Positions 8,123-16,920 of a stretch of 53,387 nucleotides of DNA are shown piece after piece. Source of the stretch: Campylobacterales bacterium (GTDB lineage Bacteria; Campylobacterota; Campylobacteria; Campylobacterales; Hydrogenimonadaceae); NCBI GenBank assembly GCA_027081015.1, contig JALWMA010000040.1, positions 5,150 to 58,536 on the forward strand, given 5' to 3'. The notes beneath the pieces are model-generated. The model was not told where the DNA came from and ran no database searches. It saw only the letters and a list, made by a program, of their open reading frames with translations. Numbering within the stretch: position 1 is the stretch's first letter; the number at the start of each line of letters is the position of its first letter. The position numbers and the translations under genes were made by a program.

Positions 8123-9337
8123 ATGAAAATAGTTTCGGCAGAGTGGCTGTTCGACGGCGAGGAGATCCACAGAGATAAAGCGGTGGCTTTCGAAGAGAGA
8201 ATCGAAGCGGTAGATACGAAGGAGCGGTTGTGCGCCCTTTTTCCAGATGCGGAGGTGACTGAGGGCGGCATGCGGAGCCTCTTGATGCCCGGCCTGATCA
8301 ACCCTCACGTTCACCTCGAATTCGGCGCGAACAGGACGCAGCTCAGATACGGCGACTTCATGGAGTGGCTCAAAAGCGTCATCGACAGGCGCGACGAGCT
8401 TGTCGATGCGTGCAAAGCCCGATGCTACAAAGAGCAGATAGAGCAGATGCTGCAGGCGGGGATCACGACATTCGGCGCGGTAAGCAGCTACGGGCTGGAG
8501 ATGAAAGCATGCAAAGCCGCTCCGCAGAGAGTCGTATTTTTCAGTGAGGCCATAGGGTCGCAGCCGGCTGCGGTCGATGCACTGTACGCCGATTTCATGC
8601 AGAGGCTCGAGGAGAGCAGGAAGCTTGCCGACGAGCGCTTCATCCCGGCCGCGGCCATACACTCCCCCTACTCCGTACACCCGGTGCTCGCAAAGAGGAT
8701 ACTCTCGGAGACGAACGATCTGCCGCTAAGTGCGCACTTCATGGAGTCTCCCGCCGAAAAGGAGTGGCTCGAAAGCGGCAGCGGCCCTTTCAAGCCCTTC
8801 TTCGAAAACTTTCTCGGCCAGAGCACCCCGCTCTGCTTTCCCGAGGAGTTCCTGCAGCTTCTAAACGGCAGAAGGGCCCTGCTCACCCATGCCGTACAGG
8901 CGGACGACAACCTCCTTGAAATGGTGGCCGATGCGGGCCACACCGTCACCCACTGCCCAAGATCGAACAGGCTTCTGGGGTGCGGGAGGCTGAGGCTGGA
9001 GAGGCTGGACGAACTCGACATTCCCTGGCTTCTCGGAACCGACGGACTCAGCTCCAACACCTCTTTGAGCCTCTGGGACGAGATGCGCGCCGCACTGATG
9101 CTCCACTACCGGGCCGATGCCAACCTTCTGGCGAAAAGAGTTCTGCGCGCAGCCACAGCCGCGGCCGCAGACGCACTCGGTATCGAAGCGGGCCGAATCC
9201 GCAAAGGGGCGTTTGCCGACATCGTCACGCTCGAACTTCCCTCGCCCGTGGAGTCTTCCGAAGATCTCCCTCTCCAGCTCCTTCTGCATGCCCAAGAGGC
9301 CGAGAAAGTATATATAGCCGGAGAGAGAGTCCGTTAA
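8123..9337 (+). CDS. mqnF: Aminofutalosine deaminase MqnF (amidohydrolase)
   Basis: This metal-dependent deaminase of the amidohydrolase superfamily shows the metal-binding LINPHVHLEFG, the later AAAIHSPYSVHP, a conserved GHTVTHCPRSNRLLG and the LGTDGLSSNTSLSLWDEM segment. In epsilonproteobacteria this family converts 6-amino-6-deoxyfutalosine to futalosine, or feeds the equivalent step, in menaquinone synthesis; Cj0067c of C. jejuni occupies the same place beside the flhF operon. The start is uncertain. ATG at 8123 fits the family N-terminus (MKIVSAEWLFDG), but TTG at 8114 has a better placed GGAAGG. The general amidohydrolase call is firm; the exact substrate is inferred. Confidence 0.85.
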   Translation: MKIVSAEWLFDGEEIHRDKAVAFEERIEAVDTKERLCALFPDAEVTEGGMRSLLMPGLINPHVHLEFGANRTQLRYGDFMEWLKSVIDRRDELVDACKARCYKEQIEQMLQAGITTFGAVSSYGLEMKACKAAPQRVVFFSEAIGSQPAAVDALYADFMQRLEESRKLADERFIPAAAIHSPYSVHPVLAKRILSETNDLPLSAHFMESPAEKEWLESGSGPFKPFFENFLGQSTPLCFPEEFLQLLNGRRALLTHAVQADDNLLEMVADAGHTVTHCPRSNRLLGCGRLRLERLDELDIPWLLGTDGLSSNTSLSLWDEMRAALMLHYRADANLLAKRVLRAATAAAADALGIEAGRIRKGAFADIVTLELPSPVESSEDLPLQLLLHAQEAEKVYIAGERVR

Positions 9338-9553
9338 CCCGCCCTACCTTCACACCTGCGCAACGAAAACTGAATTTTAATAGCATTTCTGTAGGCGCTG
9401 ACAGGCTTCGCAGAGAGCAGGAAGCTACCCGTACCAAGCCGTAGCATAGTCGGAAAGGGGAATTGCGACACAAAGGCTTTCATATCCTTTTACAAATTTA
9501 CAAATGTTTTGCCGGACCGGAGCGAAGCCGGCTCGATCGGGCTCTCTTTTTGC

Positions 9554-9559
9554 TATAAT
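9554..9559 (+). promoter_or_regulatory. Candidate promoter -10 for sppA
   Basis: TATAAT is preceded by the T-rich run CTCTCTTTTTGC, the usual look of housekeeping promoters in this phylum. It is 61 bases upstream of the sppA GTG. The rest of the 283-bp gap 9338-9620 holds no convincing gene; the stretch GCAGGAAGCTACCCGTACC near 9418-9436 faintly recalls an IS200/IS605 end but is too short to call. Confidence 0.55.
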
Positions 9560-9620
9560 TTTCAAAGATTCAAAAACTGTGCGGCATATTCATACCCGAT
9601 GCCCGTAAAGAGAGGTTTAC

Positions 9621-10493
9621 GTGTCAGATTTTTTCAAGAAGCTTTTTTACCCCATCACCGCGACACTGGAGTTCATGCAAAAGTACTTCAAGTCGCTTCT
9701 ATTCATCCTGATCCTGGTTCTGATACTGGCACCGGCCGGAACGGAGTCCGTAAAGCCTCCGAACCTGGCCAAAGTCGATCTGGTCGGTCCGATCATGGAC
9801 TCATCGAAGATCGTGAAGCAGCTTGACGAACTGGCGAACGAAAAGAGTATAAAGGGTGTGCTATTTGTCGTGAACTCACCCGGCGGAGCCGTCGCACCGT
9901 CTGTCGAGATCGCACTTGCACTCAAACGTCTCAAAGAGAAGAAACCGGTAGTGGCCTATGCGGCGGGCACGATGGCCAGCGGCAGCTACTACGCATCTAT
10001 CTGGGCGGACAGGATCGTGGCCAATCCGGCCGCTACAATCGGTTCCATCGGCGTCATAATGGAGGGGATGAACATAAAGGGGCTGATCGACAAGATAGGT
10101 ATAAAGCCGCAGGTCGTCAAAGCCGGAAAGTACAAAGAGGCAGGAACCCCTTTCAGGGAGTGGACGAAAGATGAGCGAAGAGAGATCGAGACACACGTTT
10201 TCGATATCTACAAAATGTTCGTGGAAGATGTGGCAAAAGCGAGAAATCTGGACCCGAAACACCCCGAAAAGTTTGCCGATGCAAAGATTTTCATAGCCAA
10301 AAAAGCGAAAAAAGCGGGTCTTATAGATGAGATAGGCTCGATAAAAACGGCCGAAGCTTTGACAAAGAGGCTAAGCGGAGTTACCGAGGCCAGATGGAAA
10401 GAGAAGAGCAGGTTCGAGCAGTATATGGAAAACTTCGCCGAAGAGTCGGCCAGAATCTTCGTGGAGCAGCTGAAGGGGTGGATTATAAAATAG
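9621..10493 (+). CDS. sppA: Signal peptide peptidase SppA (S49 family)
   Basis: This 290-residue membrane-anchored serine protease degrades cleaved signal peptides. A membrane segment lies at about residues 27-42 (SLLFILILVLILAPAG). The catalytic Ser is in GTMASGSYYAS and the general-base Lys in VKAGKYKEAGTPFREW. This is the short, single-domain form rather than the 67-kDa E. coli type. The start is GTG at 9621 with AGAGG upstream. The gene ends only 8 bases before the convergent trhA, with no obvious terminator between them. Confidence 0.92.
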   Translation: MSDFFKKLFYPITATLEFMQKYFKSLLFILILVLILAPAGTESVKPPNLAKVDLVGPIMDSSKIVKQLDELANEKSIKGVLFVVNSPGGAVAPSVEIALALKRLKEKKPVVAYAAGTMASGSYYASIWADRIVANPAATIGSIGVIMEGMNIKGLIDKIGIKPQVVKAGKYKEAGTPFREWTKDERREIETHVFDIYKMFVEDVAKARNLDPKHPEKFADAKIFIAKKAKKAGLIDEIGSIKTAEALTKRLSGVTEARWKEKSRFEQYMENFAEESARIFVEQLKGWIIK

Positions 10494-10501
10494 GGTTTTC
10501 A

Positions 10502-11146
10502 TTACTGTCTGACAAGCAGAAAGACGGCAAAGTAGTGGAAAACGGTGCCGCCGAGCACAAAGAGGTGCCACACTGCGTGGTTCAGCCTCATCGACGATTT
10601 TACATAGAAAAAGATTCCCAGGGTGTAGATGAGACCCCCCGTAAAAAGGAAGATCATCGGCAGCCAGCCGGCATGCTCCACAAACGGCCGCCACACCACC
10701 ACTATCATCCACCCCATAGCGGCATACAGAATCAGAGAGAAGAGCTCGAAGCGGCCGGGATACACAAACTTCAAAAAGATCCCTACTGCCGCCGCCCCCC
10801 AGATGATGCCGAAGAGTATCCATCCGAAAACCCCTTTTACGCCGAGCAGCAGAACAGGCGTATATGTTCCGGCTATCAGCATATATATCGATGCGTGATC
10901 GAGCTGCTGGAGAATGGACTTGGCTTTCGGATGCGGTATGGCGTGGTAGAGCGTGGATGCACCGTACATCAGAATGAGCACGATACCGTAAAGAGCGGCG
11001 GTAAGAATTTTGGTGACATCTCCGCTCAAAGCGGCAAGCGTCACGAGTACTCCGAATCCGAAAGTGCTTAGAAAAAGTCCGAATCCGTGCGATACGGCGT
11101 GCCAGATCTCTTCAAATAGCGTAAAGTCGTTGACGCGCCTATTCAT
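10502..11146 (-). CDS. trhA: Hemolysin III / TrhA family membrane protein (PAQR)
   Basis: This 214-residue protein has seven predicted membrane helices. It shows the PAQR-type markers EEIWHAVSHGFG at the N-terminus, MYGASTLYHAI with LDHASIYMLIAGTYTP in the middle and LNHAVWHLFVLGGTVFHY at the end; the conserved Ser, Asp and His residues are thought to bind a metal ion in the PAQR fold. Despite the hemolysin name, the bacterial role is mostly linked to membrane homeostasis. It is convergent with sppA and is a single gene. Confidence 0.9.
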   Translation of the reverse strand: MNRRVNDFTLFEEIWHAVSHGFGLFLSTFGFGVLVTLAALSGDVTKILTAALYGIVLILMYGASTLYHAIPHPKAKSILQQLDHASIYMLIAGTYTPVLLLGVKGVFGWILFGIIWGAAAVGIFLKFVYPGRFELFSLILYAAMGWMIVVVWRPFVEHAGWLPMIFLFTGGLIYTLGIFFYVKSSMRLNHAVWHLFVLGGTVFHYFAVFLLVRQ

Positions 11147-11206
11147 CGTCTATCCGTCATGAGAAAACCTGAGTCTGTCACCGTTTTTGAAAGTTAGAAA
11201 AGAGGT

Positions 11207-11232
11207 GGGGAGCGGAGGAAGCCCGGCTCCCC
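11207..11232 (-). terminator. Intrinsic terminator after the RRM gene
   Basis: On the minus strand GGGGAGC and GCTCCCC pair around a 12-base loop and are followed by ACCTCTTTTCT. It sits about 45 bases after the RRM-protein stop, as expected of a rho-independent terminator. Confidence 0.65.
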
Positions 11233-11277
11233 CTTGCCGCGGACGCCATGCCTCGTTCGACACGGCTTGAAACGGTA

Positions 11278-11559
11278 TCAGAAGTTTCGGTTGAAGTCGC
11301 TTCTTGGCTGGCGCGGTTCTCTCGGGCGCGCTTCGTTTACGCGGATATTCCGCCCCTCTACCTCTTTTCCGTTCAGAGCCTCTATAGCTTCGTTCGCCGC
11401 ATTGTCATCCGGCATCTCGACGAAACCGAATCCTTTCGAGCGGCCGGTTTCGCGATCGCTGATAACTCTGGCGCTGCTCACTTCGCCATACGCTTCAAAA
11501 ACTTCTCTAAGTTCACCATCACCCATTCTGTACGACAGATTTCCAACGTAGATGTTCAT
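11278..11559 (-). CDS. RNA-binding protein with a single RRM domain
   Basis: This 93-residue protein is essentially one RNA recognition motif: RNP2 reads NIYVGNLSY (residues 2-10) and RNP1 reads RSKGFGFVEM (about 44-53), with the expected beta-alpha-beta spacing. A short basic tail (RPREPRQPRSDFNRNF) resembles those of small bacterial Rbp proteins, often cold- or stress-related RNA chaperones. The targets cannot be told from sequence. It appears monocistronic with its own terminator. Confidence 0.92.
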   Translation of the reverse strand: MNIYVGNLSYRMGDGELREVFEAYGEVSSARVISDRETGRSKGFGFVEMPDDNAANEAIEALNGKEVEGRNIRVNEARPREPRQPRSDFNRNF

Positions 11560-11755
11560 TCTACTTCTCCAAAAAAGACTCTCCCCTTCTACTCAAAGTA
11601 TAACTTTTTGTAAAATGGGTGAGATACTATACCATAAAAAAGTTTCAGCTTATACCTCATAGTGCAAAGCAACATCGGATTGTAACTTAGGTCGCAGATT
11701 TTTTTCACCATAAAGCGTAATATTTCTACAAAACAAAAATATACAAGGAGCGAAA

Positions 11756-13612
11756 ATGGTTGTCAAGAAAGAAGCAGCCGATATCATCTTTGAGCTTGCC
11801 AACGGGAAAAAGCATATAACAGATATAAAAAATCTCAATAAAGGTATCGTCGAAGAGCTAAACTTGGGAGGTATCGTACACTATCCGATTCCAGCGGAGA
11901 TCGAACTCACCTACGGCGGGGAATTACTTGCACAAATACTGCAGAGTGCAAAAAAGCATATAATTGACTACGAGAGTTGGAAAGAGAATTTCAAGTGGAT
12001 CAGCAGTGAAGTGATGATTATGATCGATGACGCGATCAACAGCAAAAACGAAACCACTTCCGTTTCAGACACGCCGCTTTCCCAAAGAGGTTTCGCTAAA
12101 AACGGTAAACTCACGCAGGAGGCGATCGACCTTCACGAGGTCTATCATAAGATCGATCCCGAGCTTGTCATCGATGCGCAACTTGCGGAATATATTCGTA
12201 AAGCGCCGACGGGGCCGACCGATGCACATTACCTGCCGATCGAAGGGAATCGGAAAGATCTGCTCGAAGCGATGCGCCTGATCGCCTACTCCGTGCCGAA
12301 AGGGGAATATTATACTTTCACCGGAATCGGGCAGGCCGTAAAAGATACGCTTGCCTGTGGAGGATGGGTTTCTGAAGGGAGCGTTCTCGATTTGTCGATT
12401 CTCGAAAGTATCGCCAAAGTGGCAGACGGTGAAGAGGTTGATCTGGAAACGCTCGTCCATCTGGAGAGTCTCGGTTACGTCGAAGGGGCAGATAGCCTCA
12501 GCAGCGGTGGAGAAAGAGCTATGGAGGTATACAGACTCTATAAAGACAAGACAGATCGTCCGATCAAAACGTTCGCGATCGATAGAGAAGAGATCCTGAC
12601 ACTCAAGACGATTCAAAAAATCTGGGAGGAGAAATTTCCGAATAATCCGGAAGAGAAACCGACTCTGGAAGAGATCAAAAAAGAGTTAGTCGAGCGTAAA
12701 GTGCGCGAATATAGACAGCTGCTCGAAAATTACGGTAAAAGATTGAATGAAATGCCGCTCAAAAAACGTGAAATCGCATCCAAATTCACGGAAGCAAAAA
12801 ATAGTGCCGAGTGGTTCGAAGAGAACTTTGACCTACGCACTTACCTATACAGCCTCGAAGCGTTCGGACTCATATATGAGGGTGCCGGTGAAGACGGGAA
12901 AACCGTCTACTATCTGACCGAAAACGGACAGAAAGTGTTCGAAGATCAAAAAGCGGACGAACGCACCATCCATTCCAGCTCCGTAAAGACACTTTATATA
13001 TCAAACAAAATTTTCGATGCACCAAACGGGGAGTGGATCATCCAGGCAAGAAAAGAGCGTATACTCGGTACATTCGAAGCGACACACTCCGGACTGCTTT
13101 ACGAGAGCTTGGCCGAAGCACCGAAAAAACCTTTCATCACAAAATATGAGATGGAGATTTTCAAGATGATCCCGCAAAGCGGTGTTACACTCACTGAGCT
13201 AACTGAAAAGAGGAATGAAATCGAAACCATGCACCTGCTCGAAGCGATCGACAAACTGGAAGCGAAAGGGTTTATCGAAGTTCTTTCGGACGGACATATT
13301 GTCGAAACAGAGTTCGGTACCATGATGGACAAAGCTATGAGCGGTGTCCCTGGAGGCTTCGGCGCACCGATCAATCCTATAATTTACCGGGTAGTGAAAG
13401 CTGTTGCCGAAACTGGAACCATGTATGTCAAAGAACGAAAAATAAGAGTACTGCCAAAGCATATCAAAGATGCGATCAAAAAAAGCGGATTGGGAAGGGA
13501 GAGTTTCGAAAAAGCCTATATAGCCGCCAGAGAGGCGAAATATCTCGGCAAGAACAGTGTTAACGAAGCTGGCTTGCTGATGCTTGAAGCGGTCGAAAAG
13601 ATGGCTACCTGA
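11756..13612 (+). CDS. Large protein of unknown function with repeated winged-helix-like segments
   Basis: I do not recognise this 618-residue cytoplasmic protein with certainty; its length and tone recall the uncharacterised DUF505 family found in archaea and thermophilic bacteria, a tentative match. It has no signal peptide or membrane helix. Several stretches look like winged-helix units ending in a Gly-turn, such as [35 protein letters not shown] and [15 protein letters not shown], and there is a conserved-looking ending ([21 protein letters not shown]). The start has a strong AAGGAG 5 bases upstream. The gene is visibly richer in A+T than its neighbours and stands alone, which hints at horizontal transfer. 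Confidence 0.75.
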   Translation: MVVKKEAADIIFELANGKKHITDIKNLNKGIVEELNLGGIVHYPIPAEIELTYGGELLAQILQSAKKHIIDYESWKENFKWISSEVMIMIDDAINSKNETTSVSDTPLSQRGFAKNGKLTQEAIDLHEVYHKIDPELVIDAQLAEYIRKAPTGPTDAHYLPIEGNRKDLLEAMRLIAYSVPKGEYYTFTGIGQAVKDTLACGGWVSEGSVLDLSILESIAKVADGEEVDLETLVHLESLGYVEGADSLSSGGERAMEVYRLYKDKTDRPIKTFAIDREEILTLKTIQKIWEEKFPNNPEEKPTLEEIKKELVERKVREYRQLLENYGKRLNEMPLKKREIASKFTEAKNSAEWFEENFDLRTYLYSLEAFGLIYEGAGEDGKTVYYLTENGQKVFEDQKADERTIHSSSVKTLYISNKIFDAPNGEWIIQARKERILGTFEATHSGLLYESLAEAPKKPFITKYEMEIFKMIPQSGVTLTELTEKRNEIETMHLLEAIDKLEAKGFIEVLSDGHIVETEFGTMMDKAMSGVPGGFGAPINPIIYRVVKAVAETGTMYVKERKIRVLPKHIKDAIKKSGLGRESFEKAYIAAREAKYLGKNSVNEAGLLMLEAVEKMAT

Positions 13613-13830
13613 GTTTCAGGTTAGAGAGCGTTTAGTCTGACACTTCACGATCTCTTCCGAAGCCGGTGTCAGATGAGCAGGAAGCCGTTATTCCTGTAAC
13701 TTTTCCCCTGCGCCCCGGCCTCTTTCTTCCATCCAATCCTTTCGATATGAGAGAAGACTTCGCCCAGTACTGGGCAAGCCTTCATAAAATCGCGCTTTTA
13801 GAGATCTTTTGACTAAACATTTCAATAATA
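13613..13830. other. Intergenic stretch with small hairpins, no gene seen
   Basis: A short stem ACCTGA/TCAGGT overlaps the stop of the preceding gene, and CAGGAA/TTCCTG forms another hairpin near 13678-13697. No tRNA-like cloverleaf and no supported reading frame are seen here. Confidence 0.4.
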
Positions 13831-14128
13831 ATACCAATCCCAAATAAAAAGAGAACGAAGCATTCGGTCGTCACCGCAGCGAGACCTGCGGGAGCGAGTC
13901 GAACGAAAGCCGGTCGAAAATCGTGCTCAAACCCGCAGAGGGAGAAGCGTATAGCGAAAGTAAACTGCTTTACTTTCGCAGCTTCGCACGACGCTGCGTA
14001 TATGCCTAAGGCATAGCAGACGTCCGCTGTTCACGATTTTCAGGCTTTCGTCGACGACTTGACGGGCGTGGAGCACTCGTCGAGCGAGGATGACGGCCGG
14101 GTGTTTCGTTTTCATTTGGGATCGGTAT
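13831..14128. mobile_element. 298-bp palindromic element with terminal inverted repeats (MITE-like)
   Basis: The left end ATACCAATCCCAAATAAAAA and the inverted right end ATACCGATCCCAAATGAAAA match at nearly every position and continue into ...AACGAAGCA / ...AACGAAACA. The interior holds a perfect 11-bp stem GCGAAAGTAAA-CTGC-TTTACTTTCGC at 13954-13979 and the palindrome ATGCCTAAGGCAT at 14002-14014. No supported coding frame lies inside. A shorter relative with the same end sequence lies at 44409-44509. This pattern fits a non-autonomous mobile element; no transposase is in the window. Confidence 0.6.
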
Positions 14129-14202
14129 AAGTCGCCGTTTACCGATCGACACTGTTTGATGACAAATCTCACTTGGAAAACCTCTTCATAAATATTCACA
14201 TT

Positions 14203-14232
14203 TTGACAAATAAAAGAGAATTGTTGTATGCT
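14203..14232 (+). promoter_or_regulatory. Promoter of the tetR gene
   Basis: TTGACA at 14203-14208 and TATGCT at 14227-14232 are separated by 18 bp, an unusually clear -35/-10 pair for this genome. The start codon follows 34 bases after the -10. Confidence 0.65.
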
Positions 14233-14250
14233 TACCTATCGTTCAGTAAG
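14231..14250. promoter_or_regulatory. Palindromic operator, likely TetR autoregulation site
   Basis: CTTAC and GTAAG flank a 10-base centre (CTTACCTATCGTTCAGTAAG), extended by GC/GC outside with a 2-base gap. It begins inside the -10 box and covers the transcription start region, so a bound repressor would block the promoter. The TTAC...GTAA arms are typical of TetR-family operators. The link to the adjacent regulator is inferred. Confidence 0.55.
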
Positions 14251-14265
14251 AAGCAAGGAGAGAAG

Positions 14266-14877
14266 TTGCGCGACAGTAAAAGAGAGAAGATTCTGCTTGC
14301 CGCGGCAAAGCACTTTTCCAAGTTCGGTTTCGAAGCCGCCTCTTTGGAGGATATCGCAGCAGAGTCGGGTGTGACCAAGCCGGCCATATACTACCACTTC
14401 AAAGACAAGGCGGCGCTCTACGAAGCGGTACTTCTGTTCAGACTAAAGCTGCTTGCAGACCAGGTAGAGAGGGCCGTCGAGAGCGCGACGGGGCCCGAAG
14501 AGAGGCTGCGTGCATATATAGAAGCCTTCGGGGCCTTTTTGAACGAACACGGCTGCTTCGCCGCAATTTTGGCCCACGAATTCTCCGATGACGGAAAGCA
14601 GATGAGCGACCGGGCGGCTAAGGAGCTCTCAAGAACCCTCTCGACCGTGACCGCCATACTGAACGACGGCGCCGAAAAGGGGGTTTTCAAAATAGAGAAC
14701 CCGATGGTAGCGCAGATGATGATCGTCTCCACACTCATAATGCACCAGACGACAAGGACGATAAGAGCACGGGTAGCCTCGTATGTACGCGGAGATCACA
14801 AAATAAGCCCCGACCCGAGCATGAGAGACCTGACCAGGATACTGGCGGACAAAATTCTAAAGTCGGTTAGAGCATGA
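14266..14877 (+). CDS. TetR/AcrR family transcriptional regulator
   Basis: This 203-residue repressor-type protein has an N-terminal helix-turn-helix (about residues 20-45) with the family signature AAKHFSKFGFEAASLEDIAAESGVT broken here as AAKHFSKFGFEAASLEDIA followed by VTKPAIYYHFKDKAALYEA. The C-terminal ligand domain is all-helical and of normal size. I chose TTG at 14266 because AAGGAG lies 5 bases upstream; a longer reading would start at 14173 and run through the promoter and operator. No efflux or enzyme gene follows on this strand, so the regulator seems orphaned and its target is unknown. Confidence 0.85.
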   Translation: MRDSKREKILLAAAKHFSKFGFEAASLEDIAAESGVTKPAIYYHFKDKAALYEAVLLFRLKLLADQVERAVESATGPEERLRAYIEAFGAFLNEHGCFAAILAHEFSDDGKQMSDRAAKELSRTLSTVTAILNDGAEKGVFKIENPMVAQMMIVSTLIMHQTTRTIRARVASYVRGDHKISPDPSMRDLTRILADKILKSVRA

Positions 14878-14944
14878 TCCACCGAAGTTCCTGGGCTGCA
14901 TTATCGATCGGTAGAGCCATGCAGCGGCTTCGAACGTTCGAGCA

Positions 14945-16201
14945 TTACCCCTCTATCGGAGCGACTCCTTCTATCCTGGCCTCGGCTTTGAGACGGCCGT
15001 CCTGAAGCGCGACGAGATCTCCCGCCTTCACCTTGTCGAGTCCGACCGCCCTTCCACCCTTTACGAGCTGCACATATCCGGGTCTCAGTTTATGGCGCGG
15101 ATCGAGGGCCTCCATCTGCTCCACCATCGAGCGGAGCGTCTGCTCTTTTCTGTTCAAAGCGGCCTTCCGAGCCGAACATATCTGAGAAGCGATCGGCTCG
15201 AGATGCGCCGATTTTGCATCGAGCACCCTTCGTATCTGCAGAGTGAGGCTCTCTCTCAACATCCGCAGATCCTTCAGACGCATAGCGATCCGCCTTGAGA
15301 TGGCGAGCTGCTCGAGTCTGGATAGCAGGTGACGGAAGTTCTCCTCTTTCAGTGCCGTTATCTGATGCATCCTCTGCGACATCCTGTTCATCATCTCGTC
15401 GAGTGCATAGAGCACCTCCACACGGTCCGGGAGTATCTGCTCCATTGCGGCGGAAGGGGTAGGTGCACGCATATCGGCAACGAAGTCCGAGATTAGGGTA
15501 TCCACTTCATGCCCGACGGCAGAGACCACCGGGGTTTTGCACGCGGCTATCGCCCTCGCCACCACCTCTTCGTTGAACGCCCAGAGATCCTCGATGCTTC
15601 CGCCTCCGCGCCCTACTATGAGTACATCGGCTCCGAGCCGATCGGCATAGGCGATATGGCGGGCTATCTCTTCGGCGGCTTCGGCCCCCTGTACCAGCGT
15701 ATCCACCATGGTGATCCTGAGCAGCGGCCAGCGCTTGCCGGCTACACGTATCATATCCTGTATCGCCGCACCGGTTTTGGAGGTGACCACCGCTATATGG
15801 CGAATAGTGCGCGGTATCGGACGCTTTCTCTCGGGTGCGAAGAGCCCCTCCTCCTGCAGCCTCTTTTTCAACTGCTCGAAAGCCACCGCAAGCGCACCTG
15901 CTCCGTACGGCTCGGCGCTTTGCACCATCATCTGGTAGTTTCCGCGGGGTACATATACGGTGATGGAGCCGCCGAGCACGACATGCTGACCCTCTTCGAG
16001 CCTGAAGCGGAGTCTCGCCGCGTTGGATCGGAACATTACGCACGAAAGAGAGCTCTTCTCATCTTTAATCGAAAAGTATATGTGTCCGCTGCTGTGGTAG
16101 GTAACGCGTGAAAGCTCCCCCTCCACGCGTATCTGGATAAACGTAGACTCGAGCAGCGACTTTATCTGCTCGTTGATCTGCGAAACAGTCAGAGTCTGCA
16201 T
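14945..16201 (-). CDS. xseA: Exodeoxyribonuclease VII large subunit
   Basis: This 418-residue subunit of the single-strand-specific nuclease ExoVII has an N-terminal OB-fold (about 5-100, with GHIYFSIKDEKSSLSCVMFR) and a catalytic domain showing IAVVTSKTGAAIQDM and VLIVGRGGGSIEDLWAFNEE, then a long coiled-coil region. ATG at 16201 follows the menG stop in a GTGATG arrangement; GTG at 16204 is the alternative. No xseB is seen nearby. It is the last gene of the long overlapping minus-strand series. Confidence 0.94.
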   Translation of the reverse strand: MQTLTVSQINEQIKSLLESTFIQIRVEGELSRVTYHSSGHIYFSIKDEKSSLSCVMFRSNAARLRFRLEEGQHVVLGGSITVYVPRGNYQMMVQSAEPYGAGALAVAFEQLKKRLQEEGLFAPERKRPIPRTIRHIAVVTSKTGAAIQDMIRVAGKRWPLLRITMVDTLVQGAEAAEEIARHIAYADRLGADVLIVGRGGGSIEDLWAFNEEVVARAIAACKTPVVSAVGHEVDTLISDFVADMRAPTPSAAMEQILPDRVEVLYALDEMMNRMSQRMHQITALKEENFRHLLSRLEQLAISRRIAMRLKDLRMLRESLTLQIRRVLDAKSAHLEPIASQICSARKAALNRKEQTLRSMVEQMEALDPRHKLRPGYVQLVKGGRAVGLDKVKAGDLVALQDGRLKAEARIEGVAPIEG

Positions 16202-16920
16202 CACTTTCTGGCTATCAGCAGTGTCGATATACCCATCGAAAACGATTCGGTATACTCCATCCGGAACCCGGCACTCTCGAGCTCCTCCTGAAGCATCCCG
16301 GTCGTAAGGAAACCCTCTATCGAATCGGGGAGGTAGCGGTAGGCTTCATAGTTCCTGCTGACAACTCCTCCGAGCCTCGGGAGAATTTTGTGCATATAGA
16401 AATCTACAACTCTGCCCTTCAGCCCTCTGTTTTCGCGCTTGGTAAACTCCAGAATGACCACCATGCCTCCCGGTTTGAGGACTCGGTAGAACTCGTTTAT
16501 AGCCTCCTGCCGGTCTACGACGTTTCGTATGCCGTAACTGATGGAGAGTATATCGGCACTGTTCTCGTCTATCGGCATCTGCTGCGCTTTTGCGACTATG
16601 AATTCGGCGTAGTCGACCTTCTCTCTGGCCACTTTCAGCATCCCTTCGGAAGGGTCCACCCCGATAAACCGCTTGATCTCGGCACCCGCCGCCTCGCCTC
16701 TGTCTCTCCACCACTGCAGCATATCTCCGGTGCCGCATGCGACGTCGAGCACGGTGAGACCTTCGCTCCTCTCAAGCAGTTCGAAAGTCTTGTCGCACCC
16801 CTTTTTGCGCCACGACTTGTCGATTCCCATGCTCAAAACGCGGTTTGTCACATCATAGGTCGATGCGATCTCGTCGAACATCGAGACGATCTTCTCCTGC
16901 TTCAGACCCTTATCTTCCAT
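16201..16920 (-). CDS. menG: Demethylmenaquinone methyltransferase MenG/UbiE
   Basis: This 239-residue class I SAM methyltransferase shows motif I as LTVLDVACGTGDMLQWW and the UbiE signatures FDEIASTYDVTNRVLSMG and VLKPGGMVVILEFTKRE. It performs the last C-methylation in quinone synthesis. Since the futalosine pathway enzyme MqnF is in the same window and this phylum uses menaquinone, the substrate is taken to be demethylmenaquinone. It overlaps ribD by 11 bases and abuts xseA. Confidence 0.93.
   Translation of the reverse strand: MEDKGLKQEKIVSMFDEIASTYDVTNRVLSMGIDKSWRKKGCDKTFELLERSEGLTVLDVACGTGDMLQWWRDRGEAAGAEIKRFIGVDPSEGMLKVAREKVDYAEFIVAKAQQMPIDENSADILSISYGIRNVVDRQEAINEFYRVLKPGGMVVILEFTKRENRGLKGRVVDFYMHKILPRLGGVVSRNYEAYRYLPDSIEGFLTTGMLQEELESAGFRMEYTESFSMGISTLLIARK

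Noticed and set aside
9400-9445. IS200/IS605-like right end
   Set aside because: Only a short, imperfect similarity to typical end sequences is seen, with no transposase and no matching left end.
14881-14944. tRNA-like stretch after tetR
   Set aside because: GC-rich palindromes such as CGAACGTTCG are present, but no acceptor stem, anticodon arm or TTCRANNY loop in the right places.
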